NCBI RefSeq assembly: GCF_001894945.1 | Contig: NZ_BCXE01000013.1 | Location: forward strand, 62,001 to 126,000 | Direction of reading: 5' to 3' | Length of the DNA stretch: 64,000 bases | DNA from: Rhodococcus ruber NBRC 15591 | GTDB taxonomy: Bacteria; Actinomycetota; Actinomycetes; Mycobacteriales; Mycobacteriaceae | Part shown: positions 8,352-20,684 of the stretch, piece after piece | Position numbering within the stretch: the first letter of the stretch is position 1 | Layout: the number at the start of each line of letters is the position of its first letter | Program-made: the position numbers and the translations under genes | The notes under the pieces: model-generated | Databases searched by the model: none | Told to the model about the DNA's origin: nothing | Seen by the model: the letters and a program-made list of their open reading frames with translations, nothing else

Positions 8352-9481
8352 CGGGAGTGCGCGGCGATCCGGGCAGCGAGCCGTGGCCACAGGTCGGCGA
8401 GGGCGCGCCGGCCGACGAACAACCCGAGGTGCCCGGCATCGACCTCGTGCACCGTGATGTCACCCGCGGGGGTGCGCACCTGGTCGGCGAGGGCGAGGAC
8501 CTGTCCCGGTGGCACCACGAGGTCGTGTCGACCGAGGACGATGTGCACGGGGCACTCGACGGCGGTCAGGTCCACCGTGCCGGCAGCGGTGGTGACGGCG
8601 CCGGCGACAAGGTCGTTGCCGATGAACAGGTGCTCGAGGATCCACGTCCGGAACGCCGCAGGGATCTCCTGCCGCCAGAGGAACCACCGGCGTTCCTCGA
8701 TCGCCTGGGCGAGGGTCTCGGGGTCGTCGAGCAGACCCAGCAGTTCGAGGCTGCGCTCGATCTCGCTCACCGGGTCGGTGGGCAGCACCCCGAACAGCCG
8801 GCCGGTGTCGTACCACAGGTTCAGCACGGACGTGGACACCGCGCGGGGCAGGTGGTCGAAGGCGACGGCAGCGGGACGGTCGGCGTGGAAGTCGATCGGC
8901 GCCCCCGCGACGGTGAGGCTGTGCACGGTCTGCGGGTGCAGGGCGGTGTGCATCGCCGCGAGCCAGCCGCCCTGGCTGCCGCCGATCAGGTTGACCCGAC
9001 CGCCGAGCAGGTCGACGGCCTCGGCGAGGACGGCGAGATGGTCGTCGAGGGAGGCGCTGTCGGTGGCCGGACCGGCGGGGGCCCAGTCCAGGCAGTACAG
9101 CCGTGTCAGCCCGCCGCCGCGCAGGGCCTGGACCTGACTGCGGTCGGAGGAGAGATCGACGATGCACGAGTGCGACCCGGACTGCGGCGGCAGCAGCAGG
9201 GTGGGTACGGCTTCCGGTTCCGGGGCGTCGGGGTCGCTGCAGTCACGCAGCCGGGTGAGCGGCCAGGAGTGTGCGACGGGCCACGGATGCGCCCAGTGCG
9301 GCGGTTCGCGGTCGGTGAGCGCCCGCCACCAGTCGGCGATGTCGGTCGCGACGTCGAGTGGATGCGCGCCGCGCCGGGCCAGGGTGGCCAGGTAGCTGCT
9401 CCAACCGGCGATCGCCGCCGCCCCGAGACGGAACGGGGCGGCGGCGATCGCGACGGTCTGCAGGGCATCCATGGGGTTCAT
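8348..9481 (-). CDS. Alpha/beta hydrolase of the PHA locus (PhaC/PHA-depolymerase-like)
   Basis: About 377 residues with an alpha/beta-hydrolase fold. The nucleophile elbow is GGSQGGW with serine where PHA synthases have cysteine. The aspartate and histidine of the triad are likely in GRHDLVVP and DAGHLG. The middle region resembles PHA synthases and depolymerases (LYCLDWAPAG; SVLNLWYDTGRLFG). I infer an intracellular PHA depolymerase or a polyester-modifying hydrolase. I start at ATG 9481 (MNPMDALQ); there is no convincing ribosome binding site, and 9472 or the open frame up to 9553 are alternatives. It lies 68 bases after the phasin gene on the same strand. Confidence 0.7.
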   Translation of the reverse strand: MNPMDALQTVAIAAAPFRLGAAAIAGWSSYLATLARRGAHPLDVATDIADWWRALTDREPPHWAHPWPVAHSWPLTRLRDCSDPDAPEPEAVPTLLLPPQSGSHSCIVDLSSDRSQVQALRGGGLTRLYCLDWAPAGPATDSASLDDHLAVLAEAVDLLGGRVNLIGGSQGGWLAAMHTALHPQTVHSLTVAGAPIDFHADRPAAVAFDHLPRAVSTSVLNLWYDTGRLFGVLPTDPVSEIERSLELLGLLDDPETLAQAIEERRWFLWRQEIPAAFRTWILEHLFIGNDLVAGAVTTAAGTVDLTAVECPVHIVLGRHDLVVPPGQVLALADQVRTPAGDITVHEVDAGHLGLFVGRRALADLWPRLAARIAAHSR

Positions 9482-9549
9482 TGAACCGGCGCCCGGTGTG
9501 GTGGTACGGCTTCTCCGTCGTGATCGCGACGGAAAAGACGCACAATCGA

Positions 9550-9966
9550 TCACTTGAGGAGATCGCGGGCGGTGGTGGTGACCGTGGCGGTCAGCTCCCG
9601 GGCGAAGGAGACCTGCGCCTTGGTGAGGTCCTCGACCCAGCCGACGGGGCTGGCGGAGGCGAGCTTCTCCTGCAGGTCGAGCAGGCTCGACACGGCGCGC
9701 TCGTAGGTATCGACGGTCAGGTTGCCGCTCTGCTTGGCGGCGTCGACGACCTTGTCGTTGAACTCGCTCAGGCGGGCGGCGCTGTCGTCGAGGGCCTTGG
9801 TGAACTCGGCGGTGGCCTGGTTGGCGGCGGCGGTGGCCGACTCGGCGATCTTCTGAGCGGCGGCGGTGGCGTCCGCGGTGGCCTTGGCAGCGGCCTCGTT
9901 GGCCTTGGCGGCGTCGGCGGTGGTCTTGGCGACGGCGGCGTCGACCGGGGTCTTGGCGGTGGTCAT
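9550..9966 (-). CDS. Phasin-like granule-coat protein
   Basis: A 138-residue, Ala/Thr/Lys-rich, almost wholly helical protein. It begins with alanine-rich amphipathic repeats (TADAAKANEAAAKATADA) and has a C-terminal part (YERAVSSLLDLQEKLA; WVEDLTKAQVSFARELT) like phasin-family and granule-associated proteins. No enzyme motif is present. Role: coating PHA (possibly also triacylglycerol) inclusions and limiting their size. The start ATG at 9966 follows GGAAGGAAC. It lies 84 bases downstream of phaC; the gap contains three copies of an 8-base GTTAGCAG motif, so it may have its own promoter. A heparin-binding-haemagglutinin-like lipid-droplet protein is the alternative. Confidence 0.75.
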   Translation of the reverse strand: MTTAKTPVDAAVAKTTADAAKANEAAAKATADATAAAQKIAESATAAANQATAEFTKALDDSAARLSEFNDKVVDAAKQSGNLTVDTYERAVSSLLDLQEKLASASPVGWVEDLTKAQVSFARELTATVTTTARDLLK

Positions 9967-10011
9967 GGCGTTCCTTCCGTTCGAGTGTGCGACAGCGCCT
10001 CGGAGGACGCT

Positions 10012-10041
10012 GTTAGCAGGTTAGCAGGATGATTGCTAACG
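10012..10041. promoter_or_regulatory. Repeated GTTAGCAG motif before the phasin gene
   Basis: Two adjacent copies of GTTAGCAG (10012-10019 and 10020-10027) are followed by an inverted partner. The arms GTTAGCA (10020-10026) and TGCTAAC (10034-10040) enclose a 7-base spacer. The element lies in the 84-base gap between phaC and the phasin gene, 46 bases from the phasin start, and looks like a repressor operator. Confidence 0.5.
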
Positions 10042-10050
10042 GGCAAGTCC

Positions 10051-11739
10051 TCAGCTGAAGACGTACGTACCCGGAGCATCCTCGAGCGGGGGATGGGCGG
10101 TACTCCCCATGGCCGGCGGCGCCACCAGTTCCCCGGCGCGCTTGTTCGACCACGCCGTCCAGTCCTCCCACCACGAGTGCTCGTAGCGGGTGGCGGCCTC
10201 GTCCCAGACCTGCGGATCCGCGGGCAGGGGGGTGCCGGACTCGGCGTCCGGCGCGCCGACGGCCTTGAACCACACCCGCTTGCCCGGGGGGTTCACCGCA
10301 CCGGCGACGTGCCCGCCGTTGGTGAGCACGTAGCGCACGTCGCCCCCGAGCAGGTTCACCGCCTGGTACGACGACGTCCAGGGCACGATGTGGTCGTTGA
10401 TCGCGCCGACGACATAGGTGTCACACGCGATGTCGTGCAGGTTCAGCGGCTGTCCGTCGAGCACGTAGAGGCCCTCGGCGAGCTCGTTGCGGCCGTAGAG
10501 CGACCGGAGGTAGTGCGAGTGCATCTCCGCGGGCATGCTCGTGCTGTCCTCGTTCCACGCGAGGATGTCGAAGGCCGCCGGCTTCTCGCCCTTCATCCAC
10601 CGCGAGACCCAGTAGTTGAAGACGAGGTCCTTCGCGCGGATCATGTCGAAGCTGCCGGCCATCTCCTTGCCGGACAGGAAGCCCTGCTGCCGCATCCGGA
10701 ACTCGACGAGGTCCAGCGTCGCCGGGTCGGTCAGCAGACCCAGTTCCCCGACCTGGCTGTAGTCGAGCAGCGTGTTGAGCATCGTGAAGGCGCTCACGCG
10801 CTTGTCGCCGACGGCGAACGCGCGCGCGGCGGCCATCGCGGCCATCGCGCCGCCGAGGCAGATGGAGAGCACCTCGATCTTCGGCGAGCCGGTGATCTCC
10901 TCGACCACGTCCAGCGCAGTGGCGATGCCGTCGACGTAGTAGTCGTCCATCGTGATGTGCCGCATCGACTCGTCCGGGTTCCGGTACGAGATCATGAACA
11001 CGGTTCGGCCGTGCTGGACCGCCCATTCGGCGAGGCTCCGGCCGGGCGCGAGGTCGAGGATGTAGTACTTGTTGATCCAGGGCGGTGCGGCCAGGATCGG
11101 CACCGCGTGCACCTGCTCGGTCTGCGGCGCATACTGGATCAGCTCGATCAGGTCGTTGCGGAAGACCACCTTGCCGGGTGTGGCCGCGAGGTTCTCGCCG
11201 ACGGTGAACGCGTCCGAATCCACCTTCAACGGCAGGCCGCCGCGGTTGAGGATGTCGTGCGCGGCGTAGCGGGCGCCGCGCAGCAGGCTCGCCCCGCCGG
11301 TCTCGAAGGCGCGGGTGAGCACACCGGGATTCCACAGGAAGTTCGACGGCGCCAACGCGTCGAACATCAGGTTCGCGAACTGGCGTGCCTTACCGTCCTG
11401 CAGCGGATCGCCGGAGCCGGCCTCGGTGAGTTCCTCGACGTAGGCCCGCGTGGCCAGGTAGCTCTGCAGGAGCGAGAAGTACGCGGGGTTCTCCTGCCAC
11501 GCGGTGTCGGAGAAGCGGCGGTCCCGCGGGTCGACCGGCATCGGTGCGTCGGGATCGTTCGCGTTGAACACGCGGGTGGCCGCGGCCGGGATCTTCGCCA
11601 GCCGGCCCGCGTACTCCGCCGTCGCGGCGGTGACGGCCTGAGGGTTGCGGACCGCGCGTCCGGCCACCGACGTCACTGCGGGACCCCAGCCGATCGGGTC
11701 CAGGGTCGACTTCAACTTCTTGTGCACGTGGTCGAGCAA
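10051..11739 (-). CDS. phaC: Poly(3-hydroxyalkanoate) synthase, class I type
   Basis: A 562-residue PHA polymerase joining (R)-3-hydroxyacyl-CoA into storage polyester. The lipase-like box SICLGG carries the catalytic cysteine (C294), with the partner aspartate in NDHIVPW and histidine in GGHVAG. WNPGVLTRAFETGG, APPWINKYYILDL and DYYVDGI are typical PhaC segments. The length fits class I (550-600 residues, single subunit). The start is TTG at 11739: GGAGA lies 7 bases upstream on the minus strand, whereas the nearby ATG (11746) is in another frame. First gene of a minus-strand run phaC - phasin - hydrolase - GH1. Confidence 0.93.
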   Translation of the reverse strand: MLDHVHKKLKSTLDPIGWGPAVTSVAGRAVRNPQAVTAATAEYAGRLAKIPAAATRVFNANDPDAPMPVDPRDRRFSDTAWQENPAYFSLLQSYLATRAYVEELTEAGSGDPLQDGKARQFANLMFDALAPSNFLWNPGVLTRAFETGGASLLRGARYAAHDILNRGGLPLKVDSDAFTVGENLAATPGKVVFRNDLIELIQYAPQTEQVHAVPILAAPPWINKYYILDLAPGRSLAEWAVQHGRTVFMISYRNPDESMRHITMDDYYVDGIATALDVVEEITGSPKIEVLSICLGGAMAAMAAARAFAVGDKRVSAFTMLNTLLDYSQVGELGLLTDPATLDLVEFRMRQQGFLSGKEMAGSFDMIRAKDLVFNYWVSRWMKGEKPAAFDILAWNEDSTSMPAEMHSHYLRSLYGRNELAEGLYVLDGQPLNLHDIACDTYVVGAINDHIVPWTSSYQAVNLLGGDVRYVLTNGGHVAGAVNPPGKRVWFKAVGAPDAESGTPLPADPQVWDEAATRYEHSWWEDWTAWSNKRAGELVAPPAMGSTAHPPLEDAPGTYVFS

Positions 11740-11875
11740 GGGACATCTCCAGACGAGGAAGAGGGGTGTGTCCCGAGGGTGACACCGCGTGCCGAGCCGC
11801 GCATCTTACCGCGAGGTACATGCGAGCTGCACGTGCCGGGCATGGTCCGGGGCGGGCCCCTCACCAGCCGAAACA

Positions 11876-15500
<3,625 letters not shown>

Positions 15501-15501
<1 letters not shown>

Positions 15502-15656
15502 TGGACGTCGTCCTGACCTACGGCCTGTTCATGGTGGCCGGCCTCGCCGCAGGCGGCACCTGGTCGATGTGGCGGGCCGGGAACAACCTCTTCGCCGGAG
15601 TGCTGCTGGCGCTGACCCTGCTTGCCGCGATCGCCGGCGTGCTGAGGCTGCTCTGA
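15501..15656 (+). CDS. Small two-helix membrane protein in the his operon
   Basis: A 51-residue frame starting with GTG that shares one base with the hisB stop (TAG/GTG) and ends at TGA 15654-15656. It has two hydrophobic stretches (LTYGLFMVAGLAAGG and FAGVLLALTLLAAIAGVL) joined by a short polar loop, WSMWRAGNN. I do not recognise a family. The tight overlap, strong third-position G/C and clean two-segment topology make it a real gene. It is possibly a helper of the MFS transporter that follows 29 bases on. Confidence 0.65.
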
Positions 15657-15685
15657 CCCCCTCGGATCGGCCCGGCCTGATCGGG

Positions 15686-16825
15686 GTGCCGGGCCTGCCC
15701 GCCGCCTGGGCGATGGCGGCGGGCGCGTTCGCCGGCTTCTCCCTGCTGCTGCCCGTGGTGCCGCAGGCCGTCGCCGACGCCGGCGGCAGCGGCACCCTCG
15801 CCGGGGCGGTGACGGCGGTGTTCATGGCCGCGACCGTGCTCACCCAGCCGGCCGTCCCGCGCCTGGTCCGGGCCCGCGGCTACCGCACCGTGCTCGCCGC
15901 CGGATGCCTGCTCCTCGGCGTGCCGTCGCTGCTGCTCCTGCTGTCACTGCATCCGGCCGTGGTGCTGCCGACCTCCGCGGTGCGCGGCATCGGCTTCGGC
16001 ATGATCACCGTGGCCAGCGCCGCGCTCGTGGCCGAACTCGCCCCCGCCCGGCTGCTCGGTCGCGCCACCGGGGCACAGGGCATCGCCATCGCCGCGGCGC
16101 AGATGGTCGGCCTGCCGCTCGGCCTGGCCGTCGCCGAGCGGGCCTCCACCGTGCCCGTGTTCGTGCTCGGCGCAGCGGTGCCCACGTTCGCGCTCGTCGC
16201 GATAGCGCGCCTGCCGCGGGTGGTCGCCCGCCGCCCCGGCGCGGCCGGAAGCCGCATGCCGCTCGGCGCACTGGCCCTGCCGGCGGTGGCGATCGCCGCC
16301 GGCGCTGTCGCCTACGGTGGCCTCACCTCGCTGCTGGCGATCGCCGTACCCGCGGCCTCCGGGTACGTGGCGGTCGCGTTGGCGCTGATCAGCGCGTCCA
16401 CCCTCGTCGGCCGCTACGGTGCCGGCGCGGTCGCGGACCGGATCGGCGCGGGCCGGCTCCTGCCGGCCGGGCTCGGTCTGGTCGCCGTGGCGATGGTGCC
16501 GTTCGCGCTCGCCGCGGACGAGCGCGGTGGCGCGGCGGTACTGCTCGGTGCGGCCGTGGTATTCGGTCTCGGTTTCGGGATCGTCCAGAACGACGCGCTG
16601 ATGCTGGCGTTCCGTCGCGCCGGACCCGCCCACATCGGCGCCGCGAGCGCCGCCTGGAACATCGGCTTCGACGCGGGCACCGGGGCCGGATCCCTGCTGC
16701 TCGGCGGGATCGCCACCGTCGCAGGCTATCCCGCCGCCTTCGCCACCGTCGCGCTGCTCGTGCCGCTCCTGCCGCTGCTCGCGCGGATCGCCGGGCCGTC
16801 GGAGCGGCGCGGCGCGGCCCCATAG
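15686..16825 (+). CDS. Major facilitator superfamily transporter
   Basis: About 379 residues with 11-12 predicted membrane segments and no large soluble domain. Features include [17 protein letters not shown] (the loop 2-3 position of MFS), an [11 protein letters not shown] segment and [14 protein letters not shown], a motif-A-like repeat in the second half. The substrate is unknown; being inside the his operon suggests export of a metabolite or an unrelated passenger. Start: GTG 15686 is the only start codon between the preceding stop and the first helix, apart from an ATG at 15569 that would overlap the small gene. No clear ribosome binding site is seen. Confidence 0.75.
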   Translation: MPGLPAAWAMAAGAFAGFSLLLPVVPQAVADAGGSGTLAGAVTAVFMAATVLTQPAVPRLVRARGYRTVLAAGCLLLGVPSLLLLLSLHPAVVLPTSAVRGIGFGMITVASAALVAELAPARLLGRATGAQGIAIAAAQMVGLPLGLAVAERASTVPVFVLGAAVPTFALVAIARLPRVVARRPGAAGSRMPLGALALPAVAIAAGAVAYGGLTSLLAIAVPAASGYVAVALALISASTLVGRYGAGAVADRIGAGRLLPAGLGLVAVAMVPFALAADERGGAAVLLGAAVVFGLGFGIVQNDALMLAFRRAGPAHIGAASAAWNIGFDAGTGAGSLLLGGIATVAGYPAAFATVALLVPLLPLLARIAGPSERRGAAP

Positions 16826-16828
16826 AAT
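16823..16828 (+). promoter_or_regulatory. Leaderless-type -10 box for hisH
   Basis: TAGAAT, seven bases before the hisH ATG and with no Shine-Dalgarno in between. It suggests an internal promoter that lets hisH onward be transcribed without the MFS gene. Confidence 0.5.
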
Positions 16829-16835
16829 CGAGGCC

Positions 16836-17471
16836 ATGAGCGCAACCAAGGTCGCCGTCCTCGACTACGGCTCCGGCAATCTGCATTCGGCGACGCGCGC
16901 GGTGGCGCGCACCGGCGTGCAGGTGGAGGTGACCGCCGACCCGCAGGTCGCGCTCGCCGCCGACGGCCTGGTCGTGCCCGGTGTCGGCGCGTTCGCGGCG
17001 TGCATGGCGGGACTGAAGGCGGTGCGCGGGGACCGCATCATCGGCCAGCGGCTCGCCGGCGGCCGTCCCGTGCTCGGCATCTGCGTCGGCATGCAGATCC
17101 TCTTCGACAAGGGTGTGGAATTCGGGGTCGAGACCGACGGCTGCGGCGAATGGCCCGGCACCGTCGAACGCCTCGATGCGCCGGTACTGCCGCACATGGG
17201 GTGGAACACCGTCGACGCCCCCGACAACAGCGTGCTGTTCGCGGGCATGGACCCCGACACCCGGTTCTACTTCGTGCACTCCTACGCCGCGCAGACGTGG
17301 GAGCTGCCGCCGTCGGAGCTCATCGCTCCGCCCGCACTGACCTGGGCCGAGCACGGCGTGCGGTTCCTCGCCGCGGTCGAGAACGGCCCGCTGTCGGCGA
17401 CGCAGTTCCATCCCGAGAAGTCCGGTGACGCCGGGGCCGAACTGCTGCGCAACTGGGTCGGCAGTTTGTGA
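16836..17471 (+). CDS. hisH: Imidazole glycerol phosphate synthase, glutaminase subunit
   Basis: A 211-residue class I glutamine amidotransferase supplying ammonia to HisF. The nucleophile cysteine is in [10 protein letters not shown], and the histidine/glutamate pair in FHPEKS near the C-terminus. YGSGNLHS and VPGVGAF near the N-terminus are typical of HisH. The start at 16836 follows a TAGAAT box. Its stop overlaps the next GTG (GTGA). The partner hisF is 2 kb downstream in the same operon. Confidence 0.96.
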   Translation: MSATKVAVLDYGSGNLHSATRAVARTGVQVEVTADPQVALAADGLVVPGVGAFAACMAGLKAVRGDRIIGQRLAGGRPVLGICVGMQILFDKGVEFGVETDGCGEWPGTVERLDAPVLPHMGWNTVDAPDNSVLFAGMDPDTRFYFVHSYAAQTWELPPSELIAPPALTWAEHGVRFLAAVENGPLSATQFHPEKSGDAGAELLRNWVGSL

Positions 17472-17881
17472 ACCGCGGCGCGGGCGACGACCCGGCCCGG
17501 CCGGGCTTCTCACTCGGCCGGCTGGCCCTGACCGCGATGGGTGCCGCCACGGGCGTGCTCCTGCTCGCCACCGTCGTGATCGTGGTGCTGCAACCGGGGC
17601 CCGTCGTCGCGTTGATCGTCGCCCTCGCCGGCGTGGCCGGCGCGATCGGCGCGATGGGCGTCGTCTCGACACGGATGACGCGCCGCGCCTTCGGCCGCGA
17701 CGGTAACGATGTGCCGCGCCGCGACGGTAACGATGTGCCGCGCCGCGACGGTAACGATGTGCCGCGCCGCGACGGGGACGATGTGCCGCGCCGCGACGGT
17801 AACGATGTGCCGCGCCGCGACGGTAACGATGTGCCGCGCCGCGACGGTAACGATGTGCCGCGCCGCGACGGGGACGTTTGA
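17468..17881 (+). CDS. Membrane protein with C-terminal octapeptide repeats
   Basis: A 137-residue protein: a short N-terminal tail, two hydrophobic helices ([21 protein letters not shown] and [21 protein letters not shown]) and then a cytoplasmic-looking tail of eight RDGN/DDVPR repeats. The tail is encoded by a 24-bp tandem repeat, so copy-number changes stay in frame. The helical part is like the small membrane protein often found after hisH in mycolic-acid actinobacteria; the repeat tail is unusual. GTGA overlap with hisH. The function is unknown. Confidence 0.75.
   Translation: MNRGAGDDPARPGFSLGRLALTAMGAATGVLLLATVVIVVLQPGPVVALIVALAGVAGAIGAMGVVSTRMTRRAFGRDGNDVPRRDGNDVPRRDGNDVPRRDGDDVPRRDGNDVPRRDGNDVPRRDGNDVPRRDGDV
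17699..17878 (+). repeat. 24-bp tandem repeat (about 7.5 copies)
   Basis: The unit begins GACGGTAACGATGTGCCGCG and recurs every 24 bases from 17699, 17723, 17747, 17771, 17795, 17819, 17843 and 17867. Copies four and eight read GGGGAC instead of GGTAAC, changing Asn to Asp. The array encodes the repeat tail of the 17468-17881 protein. Confidence 0.95.
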
Positions 17882-17918
17882 CCGTCGGGGCCGGTGCTCG
17901 GCGGCCGCCGCGACCCGC

Positions 17919-17924
17919 TAGCAT
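17919..17924 (+). promoter_or_regulatory. Leaderless-type -10 box for hisA
   Basis: TAGCAT, ending 7 bases before the GTG at 17932. There is no Shine-Dalgarno, which supports the GTG as the true start of hisA and a second internal promoter in the his operon. Confidence 0.5.
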
Positions 17925-17931
17925 GGGCGCA

Positions 17932-18666
17932 GTGAGCCTGGTCCTTTTGCCTGCAGTCGATGTCGCCAACGGTGAAGCAGTTCGCCTCGTCCAGGGAGAG
18001 GCGGGCAGCGAGACCAGCTACGGCTCTCCGCGCGATGCCGCCCTCGAATGGCAGAACGCCGGCGCCGAATGGGTGCACCTCGTCGATCTCGACGCCGCCT
18101 TCGGGCGTGGCTCCAACCGCGAGCTCCTCGCCGACGTCGTCGGCGAGCTCGATGTGAAGGTCGAACTGTCGGGCGGTATCCGCGACGACGAGTCCCTCGA
18201 AGCGGCGCTGGCCACCGGGTGCGCCCGTGTCAACCTCGGCACCGCCGCCATCGAGGATCCCGACTGGTGCGCCCGCGCCATCGCCGAGTACGGCGACCGC
18301 ATTGCCGTCGGACTCGACGTCAAGCTCATCGACGGACAGTGGCGTCTGCGCGGCCGCGGCTGGGTCTCCGACGGCGGCGACCTGTGGGAGGTCCTCGCGC
18401 GGCTCGACCGCGACGGTTGTAGCCGGTACGTCGTCACCGACGTCACCAAGGACGGCACCCTCACCGGCCCCAACCTCGATCTGCTCGCCCAGGTCTGCGC
18501 CGCCACCGACGCTCCCGTCGTCGCCTCCGGCGGCGTGTCCGCCCTCGACGACCTGCGGGCGATCGCCGGTCTCGTCGACCGGGGCGTCGAGGGTGCCATC
18601 GTCGGCAAGGCGCTGTACGCCGGCCGGTTCACGCTCACCGAGGCACTCGACGCGGTCTCGCGCTGA
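17932..18666 (+). CDS. hisA: ProFAR isomerase HisA, probably dual HisA/TrpF (PriA)
   Basis: A 244-residue TIM-barrel enzyme isomerising ProFAR in histidine synthesis. Motifs: [15 protein letters not shown] with the catalytic aspartate near residue 10, [19 protein letters not shown], the second catalytic aspartate region [12 protein letters not shown] and VASGGVSAL. In actinobacteria this subfamily (PriA) also performs the TrpF step of tryptophan synthesis. No trpF is seen in the trp cluster at 26.8-32.1 kb, consistent with that. I start at GTG 17932, not the upstream open frame, because conserved sequence begins there and a -10 box lies 7 bases before. Confidence 0.93.
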   Translation: MSLVLLPAVDVANGEAVRLVQGEAGSETSYGSPRDAALEWQNAGAEWVHLVDLDAAFGRGSNRELLADVVGELDVKVELSGGIRDDESLEAALATGCARVNLGTAAIEDPDWCARAIAEYGDRIAVGLDVKLIDGQWRLRGRGWVSDGGDLWEVLARLDRDGCSRYVVTDVTKDGTLTGPNLDLLAQVCAATDAPVVASGGVSALDDLRAIAGLVDRGVEGAIVGKALYAGRFTLTEALDAVSR

Positions 18667-18670
18667 TCCG

Positions 18671-19498
18671 ATGACCACGCCCGCCGACCTGTCCAGCCTG
18701 CTCGCCGTCGCCGGCGAGGTGCTCGACGTCGCGTCGGAACGTTTCGTCGCCGGTCGCGGGGCGCCGCGCTCGGTGGACAAGGGCCCCAACGACTTCGCCA
18801 CCGACCTCGACCTCGAGCTCGAACGGAGCATCTCCTCCGAACTCGAGCGGCGCACCGGCATCTCCGTGCACGGCGAGGAGTTCGGCGGTCCCGAAGCCGA
18901 TTCGGGCACGGTATGGCTGCTCGACCCCATCGACGGCACCGTCAACTACTCGGCCGGGCTCCCCACGGCGGGGATCCTGCTCGCGCTCGTCCGGGACGGC
19001 GACCCGGTCCTCGGACTGACCTGGTTGCCGTTCGTCGGAGACCGGTTCGCGGCCACCGCCGGCGGGCCGCTGCTGCGCAACGGCCGTCCCCAGCCGCCGC
19101 TGCAGCCGGCGGCTCTCGGGGAGGTGATGGTCGGTGTGGGCAGCTTCGACATCGACAGCCGCGGGCGCATCCCGGGCCGACGCCGTCTCGATGTCATCAC
19201 CGAGCTCAGCCGCCGGGTCTCCCGCCTGCGCATGCACGGTTCGACCGGAGTGGACCTGGCGTACACGGCGGCCGGCGTGCTCGGCGCGGCCGTCGTCTTC
19301 GGGCACCACCCGTGGGACAACGCCGCCGGTGTCGCTCTGGTCCGGGCAGCCGGTGGCCGCGCCACCGACTTCGCCGGCGAGCCCTGGCGCATCGGATCCG
19401 GTTCGGTGGTCGCCGGAGCGCCGGGTGTGCACGAGGAGATACTCGACATCGTGGGATCGCTCGCCGGTCCCGTCCCCGAGGAGGACCGAATTACATGA
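18671..19498 (+). CDS. Inositol-monophosphatase family phosphatase
   Basis: A 275-residue metal-dependent phosphatase of the IMPase superfamily. The metal-binding motifs are HGEEFGG (glutamate), [11 protein letters not shown] (the DPIDGT signature) and HHPWDNAAG (WD). Its place between hisA and hisF is the position of impA in M. tuberculosis. Candidate activities are inositol-1-phosphate or histidinol-phosphate hydrolysis; the sequence alone does not decide. ATG 18671 is four bases after the hisA stop, and its stop overlaps hisF (ATGA). Confidence 0.88.
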   Translation: MTTPADLSSLLAVAGEVLDVASERFVAGRGAPRSVDKGPNDFATDLDLELERSISSELERRTGISVHGEEFGGPEADSGTVWLLDPIDGTVNYSAGLPTAGILLALVRDGDPVLGLTWLPFVGDRFAATAGGPLLRNGRPQPPLQPAALGEVMVGVGSFDIDSRGRIPGRRRLDVITELSRRVSRLRMHGSTGVDLAYTAAGVLGAAVVFGHHPWDNAAGVALVRAAGGRATDFAGEPWRIGSGSVVAGAPGVHEEILDIVGSLAGPVPEEDRIT

Positions 19499-20268
19499 CC
19501 CTGGCAGTGCGGGTGATCCCGTGTCTGGACGTCGACGCCGGCCGCGTCGTCAAGGGGGTGAACTTCGAGAACCTGCGCGACGCCGGTGATCCCGTCGAGC
19601 TCGCCGCTGCGTACGACCTGCAGGGCGCGGACGAGTTGACCTTCCTCGACGTCACCGCGTCCAGCGGCGATCGCGGCACCATGCTCGACGTGGTCAGCCG
19701 CACGGCCGAACAGGTGTTCATCCCGTTGACGGTGGGCGGCGGTGTGCGCACCGTCGAGGACGTGGATCGGCTGCTGCGGGCCGGCGCGGACAAGGTCAGC
19801 ATCAACACCGCTGCCATCGCCCGCCCCGAGGTGCTGCGCGAGATGTCCGAGCGGTTCGGCTCGCAGTGCATCGTGCTGTCCGTCGACGCCCGCACCGTGC
19901 CCGACGGCGAGGACGACACCCCGTCGGGCTGGGAGGTCACCACGCACGGCGGTCGTCGGGGCACCGGCATCGACGCCGTCGAATGGGCCCGCCGCGGCGC
20001 GGAACTCGGGGTGGGGGAGATCCTGCTGAACTCGATGGACGCCGACGGCACCAAGTCCGGATTCGACCTGCCGATGATCCAGGCGGTGCGCGCCGCGGTC
20101 CACGTGCCGGTGATCGCCAGCGGCGGCGCCGGAGCGGTGGAGCACTTCGCGCCGGCCGTGCACGCCGGCGCCGACGCGGTGCTCGCGGCCAGCGTGTTCC
20201 ATTTCGGGGAGCTCACCATCCCGCAGGTGAAGGCGGCGATGCGCGCAGAGGGGATCGAGGTGCGATGA
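19495..20268 (+). CDS. hisF: Imidazole glycerol phosphate synthase, cyclase subunit
   Basis: A 257-residue TIM barrel that uses ammonia from HisH to cyclise PRFAR into IGP and AICAR. Motifs: [18 protein letters not shown] with the first catalytic aspartate, [30 protein letters not shown] and the second catalytic aspartate in [13 protein letters not shown], then VIASGGAG. Overlaps the phosphatase gene and hisI by ATGA at both ends. Confidence 0.97.
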   Translation: MTLAVRVIPCLDVDAGRVVKGVNFENLRDAGDPVELAAAYDLQGADELTFLDVTASSGDRGTMLDVVSRTAEQVFIPLTVGGGVRTVEDVDRLLRAGADKVSINTAAIARPEVLREMSERFGSQCIVLSVDARTVPDGEDDTPSGWEVTTHGGRRGTGIDAVEWARRGAELGVGEILLNSMDADGTKSGFDLPMIQAVRAAVHVPVIASGGAGAVEHFAPAVHAGADAVLAASVFHFGELTIPQVKAAMRAEGIEVR

Positions 20269-20612
20269 ACAGGCTGGATCCGGCGATCGCGGCGCGGCTC
20301 AAGCGCAACGAGGCGGGGCTGTTCGCCGCCGTCGCGCAGGAACGCGCCACCGGCGAGGTGCTGATGATGGCATGGATGGACGACGAGGCGCTCGCGCGGA
20401 CCCTCGAGACCCGCACGGCGACGTACTTCTCGCGTTCACGCGGACAGTACTGGGTCAAGGGCGAGACCTCCGGCCACACCCAGCACGTGCACGAGGTGCG
20501 GCTCGACTGCGACGGCGACACGGTGTTGCTCGTCGTCGACCAGGTCGGGGCCGCGTGCCACACCGGCACCCACACGTGCTTCGACGCGGACGTCCTGCTC
20601 GCCGCCGAATAG
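20265..20612 (+). CDS. hisI: Phosphoribosyl-AMP cyclohydrolase
   Basis: A 115-residue monofunctional HisI opening the adenine ring of PR-AMP. The core [10 protein letters not shown], then [22 protein letters not shown], and the zinc cysteines in RLDCDGD and [11 protein letters not shown] are present. HisE and hisG are not in the window, which fits their separate location in actinobacteria. Last gene of the his operon, 12 bases before a long perfect hairpin. Confidence 0.96.
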   Translation: MNRLDPAIAARLKRNEAGLFAAVAQERATGEVLMMAWMDDEALARTLETRTATYFSRSRGQYWVKGETSGHTQHVHEVRLDCDGDTVLLVVDQVGAACHTGTHTCFDADVLLAAE

Positions 20613-20623
20613 GCGCCTCCGGC

Positions 20624-20671
20624 GCCGGTGTGTCCTTTGGGCTGCTCCAGCAGCCCAAAGGACACACCGGC
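20624..20671. terminator. Long perfect hairpin terminator after hisI
   Basis: Perfect 23-base arms (the left begins GCCGGTGTGTCCTTTGGGCT) around a 2-base centre (CC). It is symmetrical, so it can serve both hisI and the small minus-strand gene ending at 20685. There is no T-tract. A perfect arm this long is unusual for a simple terminator. Confidence 0.75.
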
Positions 20672-20684
20672 CGCGGAGCGGCCG

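Noticed and set aside
11390-11821. Alternative minus-strand frame starting at ATG 11746 near the phaC start
   Set aside because: It is out of frame with the PhaC domain and has no family similarity; the TTG at 11739 with GGAGA upstream explains phaC better.
17699-17878. Tandem 24-bp units considered as a CRISPR array
   Set aside because: The units are contiguous with no unique spacers and encode an in-frame protein tail.
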